Below, piece after piece: positions 1 through 7,940 of a stretch of DNA of 64,000 nucleotides (position 1 is its first letter; each line of letters starts with the position of its first letter). This DNA is from Amycolatopsis jiangsuensis (lineage in GTDB: Bacteria; Actinomycetota; Actinomycetes; Mycobacteriales; Pseudonocardiaceae): the NCBI RefSeq assembly GCF_014204865.1, contig NZ_JACHMG010000001.1:1-64000 (forward strand), in the 5' to 3' direction. A program made the translations under genes and the position numbers. The notes below the pieces were generated by a model. The model had not been told where the DNA came from, did not search any database, and saw only the letters and a list, made by a program, of their open reading frames with translations.

Positions 1-1
1 G

Positions 2-43
2 AGCAAATTCGAGAAGCTGCGCGAGCAGGTGAGCGTCGGATGA
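2..43 (+). CDS. comEA: ComEA C-terminal end (partial)
   Basis: Only the last 13 codons are in the window, reading SKFEKLREQVSVG before TGA. This resembles the end of the helix-hairpin-helix DNA-binding protein ComEA, where the last HhH motif is followed by a short KFEKLR-type tail. Its stop overlaps the comEC start as ATGA, the usual actinobacterial comEA-comEC arrangement. The assignment rests mostly on that neighbour. Confidence 0.6.
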   Translation, partial: SKFEKLREQVSVG

Positions 44-2424
44 CGATCACCAGCCGCTCGGAGCGCCGGGCCTTGCGTGACCACGATTTCCGCCTCGTCC
101 CGGCGGCTGTCGCCGGGTGGGCGGGCGCGCTCGCCGGGCTGCGGCTCGGCTGGTGGGCAGCAGTCGTGGTGGGTGCCCTGGCGACAGGCGTGGCGCTGAT
201 AATCCTCGTGCGTGGCCGCGCCCGGTTCACCGGTACGGCCGGAGCTCTGCTGCTGCTTGGCCTTGTCGCCGCGATCCCCACTGCGGCACGAATTCACGGC
301 GCCGAGCACGACTCACTCGCGTCAGCTGCGGCGCGGGGGACCGTGGCTACGCTGCGCGTCGAGATCAGTGAACGCCCGCGTCCGATGCACCAGGCGGGCT
401 ACGCCGATCAGCAAGCCGGCACGCGGTCGGTGGCGATTCCAGTGGCGGCGGAAGCGGCCACAGTGGACGGACAGGCGATCGCATCGACCGGGCGGGTTCT
501 CCTGCTCGCTCCGGTCGCGGGATGGGGCACGGTGCTCCCGGGGCAGGAAGTGACCGCGTCCGGACGGCTCGCCCCCGCCCGAGGCGGCGACCTGACGGTG
601 GCAGTGCTTTCCGTCCGTGGCAGTCCTTCCGAGGCCACACCGGCGCCCTGGTGGCAACGGGCGGCGCAGGCCTTGCGGAGCGGATTGCACTCCCTGTGCT
701 CGATCCTGCCCGACGAACCGGCGGGACTGTTGCCCGGTCTCGTACTGGGAGACACGAGTGCGCTGCCGCAACAGGTGGAGCAGGAGTTCACCGCCTCCGG
801 GCTCACCCACCTGATGGCAGTGAGCGGCGGGAACGTGGCCATTGTGTGCGGTGCCGTGCTGCTGCTGTGCCGGCTGCTTCGGGCCGGACCGAGGCTGTCC
901 GCGGTGGCGGCCGGTGGTTGCCTGGTTGGATTTTTGGTCCTCGTCGGCCCCGAACCGAGTGTGGTGCGGGCCGGAGTGATGGGTGCGGTCGGGCTGCTCG
1001 CGCTGGCGCTGGGTCGGCGTGGTTCCGCGCTGCCCGCGCTCGCGTTCGCGGTGTGCGCGCTTGTCGCGTGGGATCCGGCGATGGCAGCAAACTTCGGGTT
1101 CGCGTTGTCGGTCTTCGCGACGGCCGGGCTGGTACTGCTCGCGCCGCGGTGGGCGGATTCTCTGGCACGGCGCGGGATTCCACCGGGCTACGCGGAAGGA
1201 CTGGCGGTCCCGCTGGCGGCGTTCGTGGTCACCGCGCCGGTGATCGCCGGGATGGCAGGCACCGTCAGCCTGGTCTCAGTGGTCACCAACGTGCTCGCCG
1301 CGCCGGTGGTCGCGCCGGTCACCGTGCTGGGCGTGCTGGCCACGGTCGTCGGCCCGTGGTGGACCGGGGCCGGGCATCTGCTGGTACGGCTGGCCGATCC
1401 GGAAGCACGATGGCTGATCGCCGTGGCCCGGCAGGGTGCCCGGGCGCCCGGCGCGGTGCTCGGCTGGCCCGGTGGCTGGCTTGGCGGCCTGTGTGCGGCG
1501 GGTGTGCTGGTGCTCGTCGCCGTGGTGCTGCGGTTCCGGCGGATGCGGGTGCTCGTGGCGGTCGGGCTGGTCGTGGTGCTGCTCGCGGTCGTCCCGGCAC
1601 GGGTACTGGAACCCGGCTGGCCACCGAAGGGATGGGCGGTGGTGGAGTGCGACGTCGGGCAGGGTGACGCCCTCGTCCTCGCCACGGCCGAACCCGGGCG
1701 CGCGGTGGTGGTCGACACCGGACCCGAACCGGGACCAGTCGACGAATGCCTGCACCGGCTGGGCGTCGACCGCGTGCCGTTGATCGTGCTGAGTCACCTG
1801 CACGCCGACCACGTGGGCGGGCTCGCGTCCGTGTTCGACGGGCGGGCCGTCGGTGCGGTCGCGGTCGGGCCAGGGCGGGCGCCCGCGTGGGCGTGGCAGC
1901 AGGTTTCCTCGGAGGCCGCGCAGCATCGGGTACCGCTGGTACAGCTGAGCCAGGGACAGCGGCTGGACTGGCCGGGGTTGTCCCTCGACGTCCTCGGGCC
2001 GCGCTACGCCAGCAGGCGGTCGCCGGCCCTCCAGGACGGCACGATGATCAACAACAGTTCGCTGGTGCTGCGCGCGACCACGCCGGCCGGCCGGGTGCTG
2101 CTGAGCGGAGATGTCGAACTCGCCGCACAGGCCGACTTGCTGGCCGAAGGGGCGGATCTCCGTGCGGACGTGCTCAAGGTTCCGCACCACGGTTCGAAGT
2201 ACTCGCTGCCGCAGTTTCTCGCCGCGGTACGCCCGCGTGCGGCGTTGATCAGCGTCGGCGCGGACAACGGGTACGGGCATCCGAGCAAGTCCACAGTGGA
2301 CGTACTGGGCACGTTGGGTGTCCTGGTCACCCGGACCGACCTCGACGGAGACACCGCGGTGCTGCCCGGGGACGGCGGGCCGGCGGTCGCGCGCCGCGGA
2401 GAGCCGCGCGGGCCGCCGCATTAG
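40..2424 (+). CDS. comEC: ComEC/Rec2 family DNA-uptake channel
   Basis: This 794-residue polytopic membrane protein has three parts: an N-terminal OB-like segment between membrane helices, the competence core carrying LMAVSGGN near residue 258, and a C-terminal metallo-beta-lactamase domain. The last has the metal-binding motif HLHADHVGG near residue 586 and HHGSKYS near 717. In competent bacteria ComEC carries single-stranded DNA across the membrane; in actinomycetes its role is little tested. The ATG overlaps the comEA stop. Length is normal and the gene looks intact. It converges on thrC with a shared terminator between them. Confidence 0.93.
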   Translation: MTITSRSERRALRDHDFRLVPAAVAGWAGALAGLRLGWWAAVVVGALATGVALIILVRGRARFTGTAGALLLLGLVAAIPTAARIHGAEHDSLASAAARGTVATLRVEISERPRPMHQAGYADQQAGTRSVAIPVAAEAATVDGQAIASTGRVLLLAPVAGWGTVLPGQEVTASGRLAPARGGDLTVAVLSVRGSPSEATPAPWWQRAAQALRSGLHSLCSILPDEPAGLLPGLVLGDTSALPQQVEQEFTASGLTHLMAVSGGNVAIVCGAVLLLCRLLRAGPRLSAVAAGGCLVGFLVLVGPEPSVVRAGVMGAVGLLALALGRRGSALPALAFAVCALVAWDPAMAANFGFALSVFATAGLVLLAPRWADSLARRGIPPGYAEGLAVPLAAFVVTAPVIAGMAGTVSLVSVVTNVLAAPVVAPVTVLGVLATVVGPWWTGAGHLLVRLADPEARWLIAVARQGARAPGAVLGWPGGWLGGLCAAGVLVLVAVVLRFRRMRVLVAVGLVVVLLAVVPARVLEPGWPPKGWAVVECDVGQGDALVLATAEPGRAVVVDTGPEPGPVDECLHRLGVDRVPLIVLSHLHADHVGGLASVFDGRAVGAVAVGPGRAPAWAWQQVSSEAAQHRVPLVQLSQGQRLDWPGLSLDVLGPRYASRRSPALQDGTMINNSSLVLRATTPAGRVLLSGDVELAAQADLLAEGADLRADVLKVPHHGSKYSLPQFLAAVRPRAALISVGADNGYGHPSKSTVDVLGTLGVLVTRTDLDGDTAVLPGDGGPAVARRGEPRGPPH

Positions 2425-2447
2425 CCGGCTAGGTCGCCCTTCGCTGT

Positions 2448-2479
2448 GCGGTGGTGGCTGTGGAGACAGCCACCACCGC
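2448..2479. terminator. Bidirectional hairpin terminator, comEC/thrC
   Basis: A perfect 14-bp inverted repeat with a GGAG loop lies between the convergent ends of comEC and thrC. The arms are GCGGTGGTGGCTGT and ACAGCCACCACCGC. It is well placed to end transcription from both sides. There is no long T-run, as is usual in high-GC actinobacteria. Confidence 0.8.
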
Positions 2480-2506
2480 CGGAGGTGCTGTGGCCCGGGT
2501 CTCGGC

Positions 2507-3772
2507 TCAGTAGCCGAGGGCCTTGCTCACGGCGTCCGTGGACGGCGGCACCGTGGCCTTCGGGCCGACGTGGTTCTCCACCGCGTCGAGGGTCTTGAGG
2601 CCGTCGCCGGTGATCAGGAGCACGGTTTCGGCGTCCGGGTCGAGCTTGCCGGTCTCCACCAGCTTCTTGGCGGTGGCGACGGTGACGCCGCCCGCGGTCT
2701 CGGTGAAGATGCCTTCGGTGCGGGCGAGCAGCCGGATGCCCTCCACGACCTCCTCGTCGGTCACGTCCTCGATCGCGCCACCGGTGCGGTTGACCACGTC
2801 GAGAACGTAGGGGCCGTCGGCCGGGTTGCCGATCGCGAGCGAGCGGGCGATGGTGTCGGGCTTCACCGGCTGGACCACGTCGTGCCCGTTGCGGTAGGCC
2901 GTCGACACCGGGGAGCAGCCGGTGGCCTGGGCACCGAACACCTTGTACGGGCTCGATTCCACCAGACCGAGCTGGCCGAGTTCGCGGAAACCCTTGTCCA
3001 CCTTGGTCAGCTGGGAACCGGAGGCGATGGGCACCACGATCTGTTCCGGCAGGCGCCAGCCGAGCTGTTCGGCGACCTCGAAGCCGAGCGTCTTCGAACC
3101 CTCGGAGTAGTAGGGGCGGACGTTGACGTTGACGAAAGCCCACTTCGGGTGCTCGGCGGCCAGTTCGGTGGCGAGCCGGTTCACGTCGTCGTAGTTGCCG
3201 TCGACGGCGACCAGGTCGCCGTCGTAGACCGCGGTGGTGAGAATCTTGGCGCGTTCGAGGGACTTCGGGATCAGCACGACCGACCGCCAGCCCGCGCGCG
3301 CGGCGGCGGCCGCGGTCGCGTTGGCCAGGTTGCCGGTCGAGGGACACGCGAGGACCTCGAAGCCGAACTCGCGGGCGGCGGCCAGTGCCACGGCGACCAC
3401 ACGGTCCTTGAACGAGTGGGTGGGGTTGCCGGTGTCGTCCTTGACCCACACGCGCTTCAGCCCGAGTGCTTTGGCGAGCCGGTCGGCGCGCACCAGCCGG
3501 GTGCCGCCCGGTTCGGTGTTCGGGGTCTCCTCGACGGTCGAGGGGACGGGAAGGAGTTTCTTGTAACGCCAGATGTTCTTGGGGCCGGACTCGATGTCCT
3601 CGCGGCGCACACGGCCGAAGTCGTAGGCGACCTCGAGCGGCGAGAAGTCCTCGGCGGACACGAACTCCGGGGCGAGCGGCTGCCGGTGTCCCTCTTCCTT
3701 CGACACCAGCTCGACGGCGGGGCCGAGGTCGAGCTTGGTGGAGGTGGAGGTCGTGCCGAGGGATGCGGTCAT
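2507..3772 (-). CDS. thrC: Threonine synthase (PLP-dependent)
   Basis: This 421-residue protein of the tryptophan-synthase-beta PLP fold would convert O-phosphohomoserine to threonine and phosphate. The Schiff-base lysine lies in HSFKDR (Lys122), followed by the phosphate-loop stretch CPSTGNLANA. The start at 3772 is chosen because GGAAAGGA precedes it; an in-frame ATG 17 codons upstream lies inside the riboswitch and is discarded. At about 420 residues it is longer than the roughly 350-residue ThrC of hom-thrC-thrB operons, and no hom or thrB is adjacent, so it may be a second copy. A SAM riboswitch directly precedes it, which is unexpected for a threonine gene. Confidence 0.9.
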   Translation of the reverse strand: MTASLGTTSTSTKLDLGPAVELVSKEEGHRQPLAPEFVSAEDFSPLEVAYDFGRVRREDIESGPKNIWRYKKLLPVPSTVEETPNTEPGGTRLVRADRLAKALGLKRVWVKDDTGNPTHSFKDRVVAVALAAAREFGFEVLACPSTGNLANATAAAAARAGWRSVVLIPKSLERAKILTTAVYDGDLVAVDGNYDDVNRLATELAAEHPKWAFVNVNVRPYYSEGSKTLGFEVAEQLGWRLPEQIVVPIASGSQLTKVDKGFRELGQLGLVESSPYKVFGAQATGCSPVSTAYRNGHDVVQPVKPDTIARSLAIGNPADGPYVLDVVNRTGGAIEDVTDEEVVEGIRLLARTEGIFTETAGGVTVATAKKLVETGKLDPDAETVLLITGDGLKTLDAVENHVGPKATVPPSTDAVSKALGY

Positions 3773-3787
3773 CGCGAGGTTCCTTTC

Positions 3788-3917
3788 CTCATCTGTCCCG
3801 CTGTGGCGGGCCGGAATTGGCACCGTGGTCGTCAGCTACCCCGCGATCGCGGGATGACGGGCTGTACGCCGGTTGCCGGGGCTTCGTCGGGCCGTTCCCT
3901 CTGCCCCTCTGGATGAG
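3788..3917 (-). promoter_or_regulatory. SAM riboswitch (S-box, SAM-I type) upstream of thrC
   Basis: Read on the minus strand, the P1 arms CTCATC and GATGAG enclose the conserved core: AGAGGGG, GAGGGAACGGCCCG, CGAAGCCCCGGCAACC and GGTGCCAATTCCGG, in the order of the SAM-I consensus. The 3' arm of P1 is followed at once by the thrC ribosome-binding site GAAAGGA, with no room for a terminator. Control of translation by P1 formation next to the Shine-Dalgarno sequence is therefore the likely mechanism (inference). Confidence 0.94.
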
Positions 3918-4052
3918 CGGTATTCGGTTGTGGGCGCGCCGCGGTGGGCGCTGCCTGGGCTACACCGTACGACACACCGATCGCCTCGTGCCACGGAGGC
4001 GGGCCAGATCACCGGAGCGGGCGCACCGGTGGCCGGGTGAGAAGATGTCCGG

Positions 4053-5024
4053 GTGACCACCGCACCCGCGCCGCTGCACCTCGTCACCGGCGAGGAAGAA
4101 CTGCTCATCGAACGGGCCGTGCGTGCCGCACTGGACGCGGCACGGGCCGCGGACTCGACGGCCGACCTGACCCGGATGCGCGTGTCCGAACTCACACCGC
4201 CGGAGCTGGCCGAGATGGTGAGCCCTTCGCTTTTCGCTGAGGGCCGGGTGATCGTACTGGAGTCGGCGCAGGACATCTCGCAGGACCTGTCCGATGCCGT
4301 GCTCGGCTATCTGAAGGCGCCGGCCGAAGGCGTGGTGCTCGTGGTCGTGCACAGCGGCGGCGGGCGCAGCAAGGCGGCGAAGGCGCTGCCCGCCGCGCTG
4401 AAAAAGGCGGGCGCGGAGATCACCGAATGCGCCAAGCTCACCAAGCCTGCCGAGCGGGAATCGTTCGTGCGTAACGAGGTTCGCCGCGCGGGCGGCAAGA
4501 TCGACGCGGCCGGGGTGCAGGCCTTGCTCGATTCCGTGGGGTCCGACCTGCGCGAACTGTCCTCGGCGGCGACCCAGCTGGTCGCCGACACCGGCGGCGC
4601 GATCGACGAGCAGGCCGTACGCCGCTACCACACCGGGCGGGCGGACGTGACCGGGTTCGCGGTCGCGGAGAAAGCCGTGGGTGGCGACCGTGCGGCTGCT
4701 CTGGAGTCGCTGCGCTGGGCGATGCAGCTGGGAGTCCCACACGTCCTGGTCGCCGACGCGCTGGCTGACGCGGTCCGCACCATCGCCCGCGTCTCGGCGG
4801 CGGGCCGCGGCAACCCGAACCAGATGGCCGGCGAGCTCGGCATGCCGCCGTGGAAGATCCGCAAGGCGCAAGGCCAGTCCCGAGGCTGGGGCCAAGACGG
4901 CCTTGCCGCCGCGATGCGCGTGGTGGCAAGGCTGAACGCCGAGGTGAAAGGCGCGGCCGCCGACGCGGACTACGCCCTGGAACGAGCGGTGGTCGAGGTA
5001 GTGACCGCGAAAGGCGAACGCTGA
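4053..5024 (+). CDS. holA: DNA polymerase III delta subunit
   Basis: This 323-residue protein begins at GTG with HLVTGEEELLIERAV, the HolA start that holds the degenerate nucleotide-fold loop. It has the family's three-domain length and the helical C-terminal region after residue 210 (FAVAEKAVGGDRAAAL). The delta subunit opens the beta clamp and is part of the clamp-loader complex. The comEA-comEC-holA-rpsT neighbourhood is the standard actinobacterial one, here interrupted by thrC. The gene is divergent from thrC and its riboswitch leader. Confidence 0.92.
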   Translation: MTTAPAPLHLVTGEEELLIERAVRAALDAARAADSTADLTRMRVSELTPPELAEMVSPSLFAEGRVIVLESAQDISQDLSDAVLGYLKAPAEGVVLVVVHSGGGRSKAAKALPAALKKAGAEITECAKLTKPAERESFVRNEVRRAGGKIDAAGVQALLDSVGSDLRELSSAATQLVADTGGAIDEQAVRRYHTGRADVTGFAVAEKAVGGDRAAALESLRWAMQLGVPHVLVADALADAVRTIARVSAAGRGNPNQMAGELGMPPWKIRKAQGQSRGWGQDGLAAAMRVVARLNAEVKGAAADADYALERAVVEVVTAKGER

Positions 5025-5226
5025 ACCTGCGGTACACCGGCGAGACGCGCAGCCGGCACCGCCACGCGCCCCGACGACGCAGCTGGGCGCCGTAAATCCG
5101 GCGCCGGCCGACGATGCGCCCGGAGTGAAGTGCTCGGCAAGGCCTCCGCGAGGAACGGGCAGTCGCGGGCGCCAGAAGCCGTGGTCCGGCGGAGCCGAGG
5201 TACCGATGCTGGAGCCGGGGTCCGCG

Positions 5227-5445
5227 CGGTGTCTGGCTGGCTGCCGAGCTTGTCTTCGGGCGCCGGACTGAGGAATCCGTGAGGTTCTGGCTGGTGGCGT
5301 GCCTGTGTTACGGGTGTTGGTGTGAGGGACCCGCTCGGTGTCTGGTCGGGTGGCGTGCCTGTGCTGGGGTGGTGAAGCGGGGAACCCACTCGGTGTCTGG
5401 TTGGGTGCCGAGGCTCTCCCGGGGTGCTGCGGCGAACGGCGGACG
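5227..5445. repeat. Degenerate ~55-bp tandem repeat, about 4 copies
   Basis: Copies begin at about 5227, 5282, 5336 and 5391. Each opens with a form of CGGTGTCTGGYTGG followed by TGCCGAG or TGGCGTGCCTG. The copies have diverged clearly, so the array is old or under little constraint. Confidence 0.6.
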
Positions 5446-5508
5446 AGGTGTCAGCCGGTTGCCGGGTTCGGCCCCCGGACGTTGCGTCCGGAATCCGAGG
5501 CGCCGACC

Positions 5509-5700
5509 CAGAGTGGGAGTTGTGGCACCGGCCCTGAGGCACCGAGCCAGGGGGCTCGCGGCACCGGTTCCGAGGCATCGTGCCCGGGTGGGACTTGTGG
5601 CGCCGGACCTGGGGCATTGTGCTCGGGTGGGACTTGCGGCACTGGATGCGAGGCATCGAGTCCGAGCGGAGGTCGCGGTACCCGGCCCGGCCTGACAGCG
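5509..5700. repeat. 39-bp tandem repeat, about 5 copies
   Basis: Units run 5509-5547, 5548-5583 (3 bp shorter), 5584-5622, 5623-5661 and 5662-5700. Shared elements are GGGTGGGACTTGYGGC near the start and GAGGCATCG near the end. The last copy is the most diverged. The period is a multiple of three, which keeps all frames open and explains the apparent ORFs. Confidence 0.7.
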
Positions 5701-6006
5701 AGCCTGAACGAACCTGCGGCGCAGAACCCAAGAAGCAGGACCCGAGACACCAGCCCCGCAGAAGTCGGGCCTGGCGACACCGCCTCGGGGATGTCGCGCT
5801 CGGAGACACCGGCCCTGGAGATTGACGGATCGGAAACGTCGGCCCCGGAGACGCGTGGCCTCTTGCCCGAGGAGCGTGCGAAACGTCGGATTCTGAGATT
5901 CCGAACCCGAGACACCGAGCTTGGATGTAGCGAGCCGGGCCACGCCAAGTCCGGCCACGCCAAGCCCGGATGTACCGAGCGGGACACACCAAGCCCGGAC
6001 ACACGA

Positions 6007-6036
6007 AAGGCCCGGTGACCGAGGTCGCCGGGCCTT
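6007..6036 (-). terminator. rpsT terminator hairpin
   Basis: The 9-bp arms AAGGCCCGG and CCGGGCCTT are separated by 12 bases, starting 14 bases after the rpsT stop. On the minus strand the hairpin is followed by TTCGTGTG, a weak U-tract, typical of this GC-rich background. Confidence 0.75.
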
Positions 6037-6049
6037 CCGAGAACGAGCC

Positions 6050-6310
6050 TCAGAGCTGGTTCGCGCGCTTCGCGATCGCGGACTTCTTGTTCGCGGCCTG
6101 GTTGGCGTGAATGACGCCCTTGGTGACGGCCTTGTCGAGCTTGCGGGCGGCCTCGCGCTGGAGCTCGAGGGCCTTGTCCTTGTCGCCCGACTCGGCGGCT
6201 TCGCGGAACTTGCGGATCGCGGTCTTCACCGAGGACCGGATCGCCAGGTTGCGCTGCCGCGCCTTCTCGTTCGTGGTGATGCGCTTGATCTGCGACTTGA
6301 TGTTGGCCAT
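6050..6310 (-). CDS. rpsT: 30S ribosomal protein S20
   Basis: This 86-residue basic, alpha-helical protein starts [11 protein letters not shown], the typical S20 opening, and ends in a helix with [13 protein letters not shown]20 binds 16S rRNA early in 30S assembly. The ATG follows GGATCCCTCC with GGAGG-like pairing potential. It is monocistronic, with its own terminator and a roughly 150-base upstream region before the riboswitch of the divergent EamA gene. Confidence 0.97.
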   Translation of the reverse strand: MANIKSQIKRITTNEKARQRNLAIRSSVKTAIRKFREAAESGDKDKALELQREAARKLDKAVTKGVIHANQAANKKSAIAKRANQL

Positions 6311-6497
6311 GGAGGGATCCTGCTTTCACTCGGTGAAGGTCGTCGCCGCGACGTTTCGGCTCCGGGACGCCCGCGAAGGCGGCCGGGTTTCCTCCCTGAC
6401 GGAATGCCGCACGGCAACGAGCGAGCAGCTTAACAGTCCGGGCCCGCACACTCCGACGGTGCCCCCTTGCGCCGTCGGTTACCGTGGATCTCGATAG

Positions 6498-6640
6498 TGC
6501 CTAGGGTTCCGCCGCCGGCCCGTGGCCGCTCCGCCGAGTGGCCGTCGAGACAACGAGGGCCGGTGGGGCTGGTCCGAGCGGCACCGTCGGCCGAGACAGG
6601 GTGCCGGCCGTTCATCTGACGGGACAAAAGCCTGGAGGAC
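6498..6640 (+). promoter_or_regulatory. ykkC-class riboswitch upstream of EamA transporter gene
   Basis: The leader carries the ykkC-yxkD hallmarks in order: CTAGGGTTCCG at 6501, GCTGGTCCGAGCGG at about 6570, a P3 hairpin with arms CGGCACC and GGTGCCG, and GACGGGACAAAAGCC at about 6618 followed by TGGAGGA. A second hairpin (GGTCTTC 6643-6649 with GAAGACC 6660-6666) sits directly before the Shine-Dalgarno AGAAGG and is a plausible expression platform. The ACACGG segment I recall for guanidine-I RNAs is not evident. The ligand subtype (guanidine, ppGpp, PRPP or nucleoside diphosphate) is therefore open. Confidence 0.82.
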
Positions 6641-6678
6641 CCGGTCTTCGGCGTGCGCGGAAGACCAGAAGGGTTCTC

Positions 6679-7542
6679 GTGAACGGCACTGCGCTCGCCA
6701 TGGTCCTCGTCGCCGCGGTCGTGCACGCGGTCTGGAATCTCGCGGCCAAGCGGGTCTCCGGCGGCGGCGCGCGCTTCGTCTGGCTCTACTACACCGTCTC
6801 CGCGGTGCTCATGCTGCCGATCGTGGTGGTCGCGCTGGTCGTCGAGCCGGAGCGTCCACAGTGGAGCTGGCTGGGTGCCGCGCTCGTCACGGCCGTCTTC
6901 CACGTCGGGTACGGGATCGTGCTGCAGCGCGGTTACCACGTCGGCGACCTGTCGCTGGTCTATCCGCTCGCGCGCGGCACCGGGCCGCTGCTGTCGGTTC
7001 TCGCGGCAGTTCTCGTGCTGCACGAGCGGCCGGGTGTGCTCGGGCTCGTCGGTGCGTTCCTCGTGGTGGCCGGCGTGCTCGTGATCAGTCTCGGCGGCAG
7101 CGACGCCGCGGCCGGGGCACGGCGAGCCGGGATCTTCTACGGCGTGCTCACCGGCGCCACGATCGCGGCGTACACCCTCTGGGACGCCCATTCGGTCACC
7201 TCGGTCGGGGTACCTCCGCTGGTGTACTTCGGTGGCGGTGCGCTGGGGCAGAGCCTGTTGCTCGCGCCGGCGGCCATGCGGGGCCGGGCCGAGGTCGGGC
7301 GGCTCTGGCGGGACCACCGCCGCGAAGTGCTGCTCGTCGGCATCGCTTCGCCGGTGGCGTACCTGCTGGTGCTGTACGCGCTGCGGATCGCGCCGGTGAG
7401 CCTCGTCGCACCGGCTCGGGAGCTCTCGATCGTGCTCGGCGGGGTCGCCGCGTGGCTGCTGCTGGGGGAGCGCAACGCGGTACGCCGGCTGGTGGGCTCG
7501 GTCGTGGTGCTGGCCGGGATCGCCGCGATTGCGGTCGCCTGA
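6679..7542 (+). CDS. EamA/DMT-family membrane transporter
   Basis: This 287-residue protein has about ten hydrophobic segments and two EamA-like repeats, the drug/metabolite transporter plan. The start is GTG at 6679, seven bases after AGAAGG. The frame is open further upstream, but that part lies in the riboswitch. The substrate cannot be read from the sequence. The ykkC-class leader suggests export of a small compound such as guanidine, or a link to nucleotide or amino-acid state (inference). The gene is followed closely by a VOC-fold gene in the same direction. Confidence 0.85.
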   Translation: MNGTALAMVLVAAVVHAVWNLAAKRVSGGGARFVWLYYTVSAVLMLPIVVVALVVEPERPQWSWLGAALVTAVFHVGYGIVLQRGYHVGDLSLVYPLARGTGPLLSVLAAVLVLHERPGVLGLVGAFLVVAGVLVISLGGSDAAAGARRAGIFYGVLTGATIAAYTLWDAHSVTSVGVPPLVYFGGGALGQSLLLAPAAMRGRAEVGRLWRDHRREVLLVGIASPVAYLLVLYALRIAPVSLVAPARELSIVLGGVAAWLLLGERNAVRRLVGSVVVLAGIAAIAVA

Positions 7543-7565
7543 GCCGCTGGAGTAGGGATGCAGCC

Positions 7566-7940
7566 ATGGAAGTACTGAGCAGCCGGGTGCTGATCCACCC
7601 CCGCGATCCGCAGGTCTCGACGGCGTTCTACCGGGACACGCTCGGGCTGGCGGTCGAACGTGAATTCCCCGGCGGCACGAGGTTCTTCGCCGGTGGCGGC
7701 TCGATCGAGGTGGTCGGCACCGGGGAGAGCACCCCGAGCCAGGACGTCAACCTCTTCCTGCAGGTCCGTGATCTGCCCGCGGTGCTCGCCGAACTGGCCG
7801 GGCGCGGTGTCCGCCCGGTGCGCGGGCCGCAACGCGAGCCCTGGGGGACGGACGAGGCGTGGATCACCGATCCGGACGGGCTGCGCATCGTGCTCGTCGA
7901 AGTGCCCGAGGACCATCCACTGCGCCGCGACAAGCGTTAG
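7566..7940 (+). CDS. VOC-superfamily (glyoxalase/bleomycin-resistance-like) protein
   Basis: This 124-residue protein begins SSRVLIHPRDPQVSTAFYRD and ends in WITDPDGLRIVLVEVP, the paired beta-alpha-beta-beta-beta modules of the VOC fold. The terminal glutamate of LVEVP is a usual metal ligand. GGAGTAGGG precedes the ATG. It starts 23 bases after the transporter gene and is probably cotranscribed with it. Its stop overlaps the end of the convergent methyltransferase gene by 4 bases. Substrate unknown. Confidence 0.82.
   Translation: MEVLSSRVLIHPRDPQVSTAFYRDTLGLAVEREFPGGTRFFAGGGSIEVVGTGESTPSQDVNLFLQVRDLPAVLAELAGRGVRPVRGPQREPWGTDEAWITDPDGLRIVLVEVPEDHPLRRDKR

Larger units (their letters stand above)
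5025..6049. other. 1 kb repeat-rich gap between holA and rpsT
   Basis: This interval has long open frames on both strands, but none resembles a known protein and their compositions (Cys/Gly/Thr- or Arg/Pro/Ser-rich) look like shadows of repeated GC-rich DNA. It contains at least three families of degenerate tandem repeats: about 55 bp (5227-5445), 39 bp (5509-5700) and about 30 bp (about 5766-5870). A CACGCCAAG/CACACCAAG-type short repeat follows near 5940-6000, and then the rpsT terminator. I do not call a gene here. Confidence 0.6.

Noticed and set aside
5308..6449. Several 200-340 codon frames on both strands in the holA-rpsT gap
   Set aside because: Repeat periods that are multiples of three keep every frame open. 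The products are low-complexity and one frame runs through rpsT.
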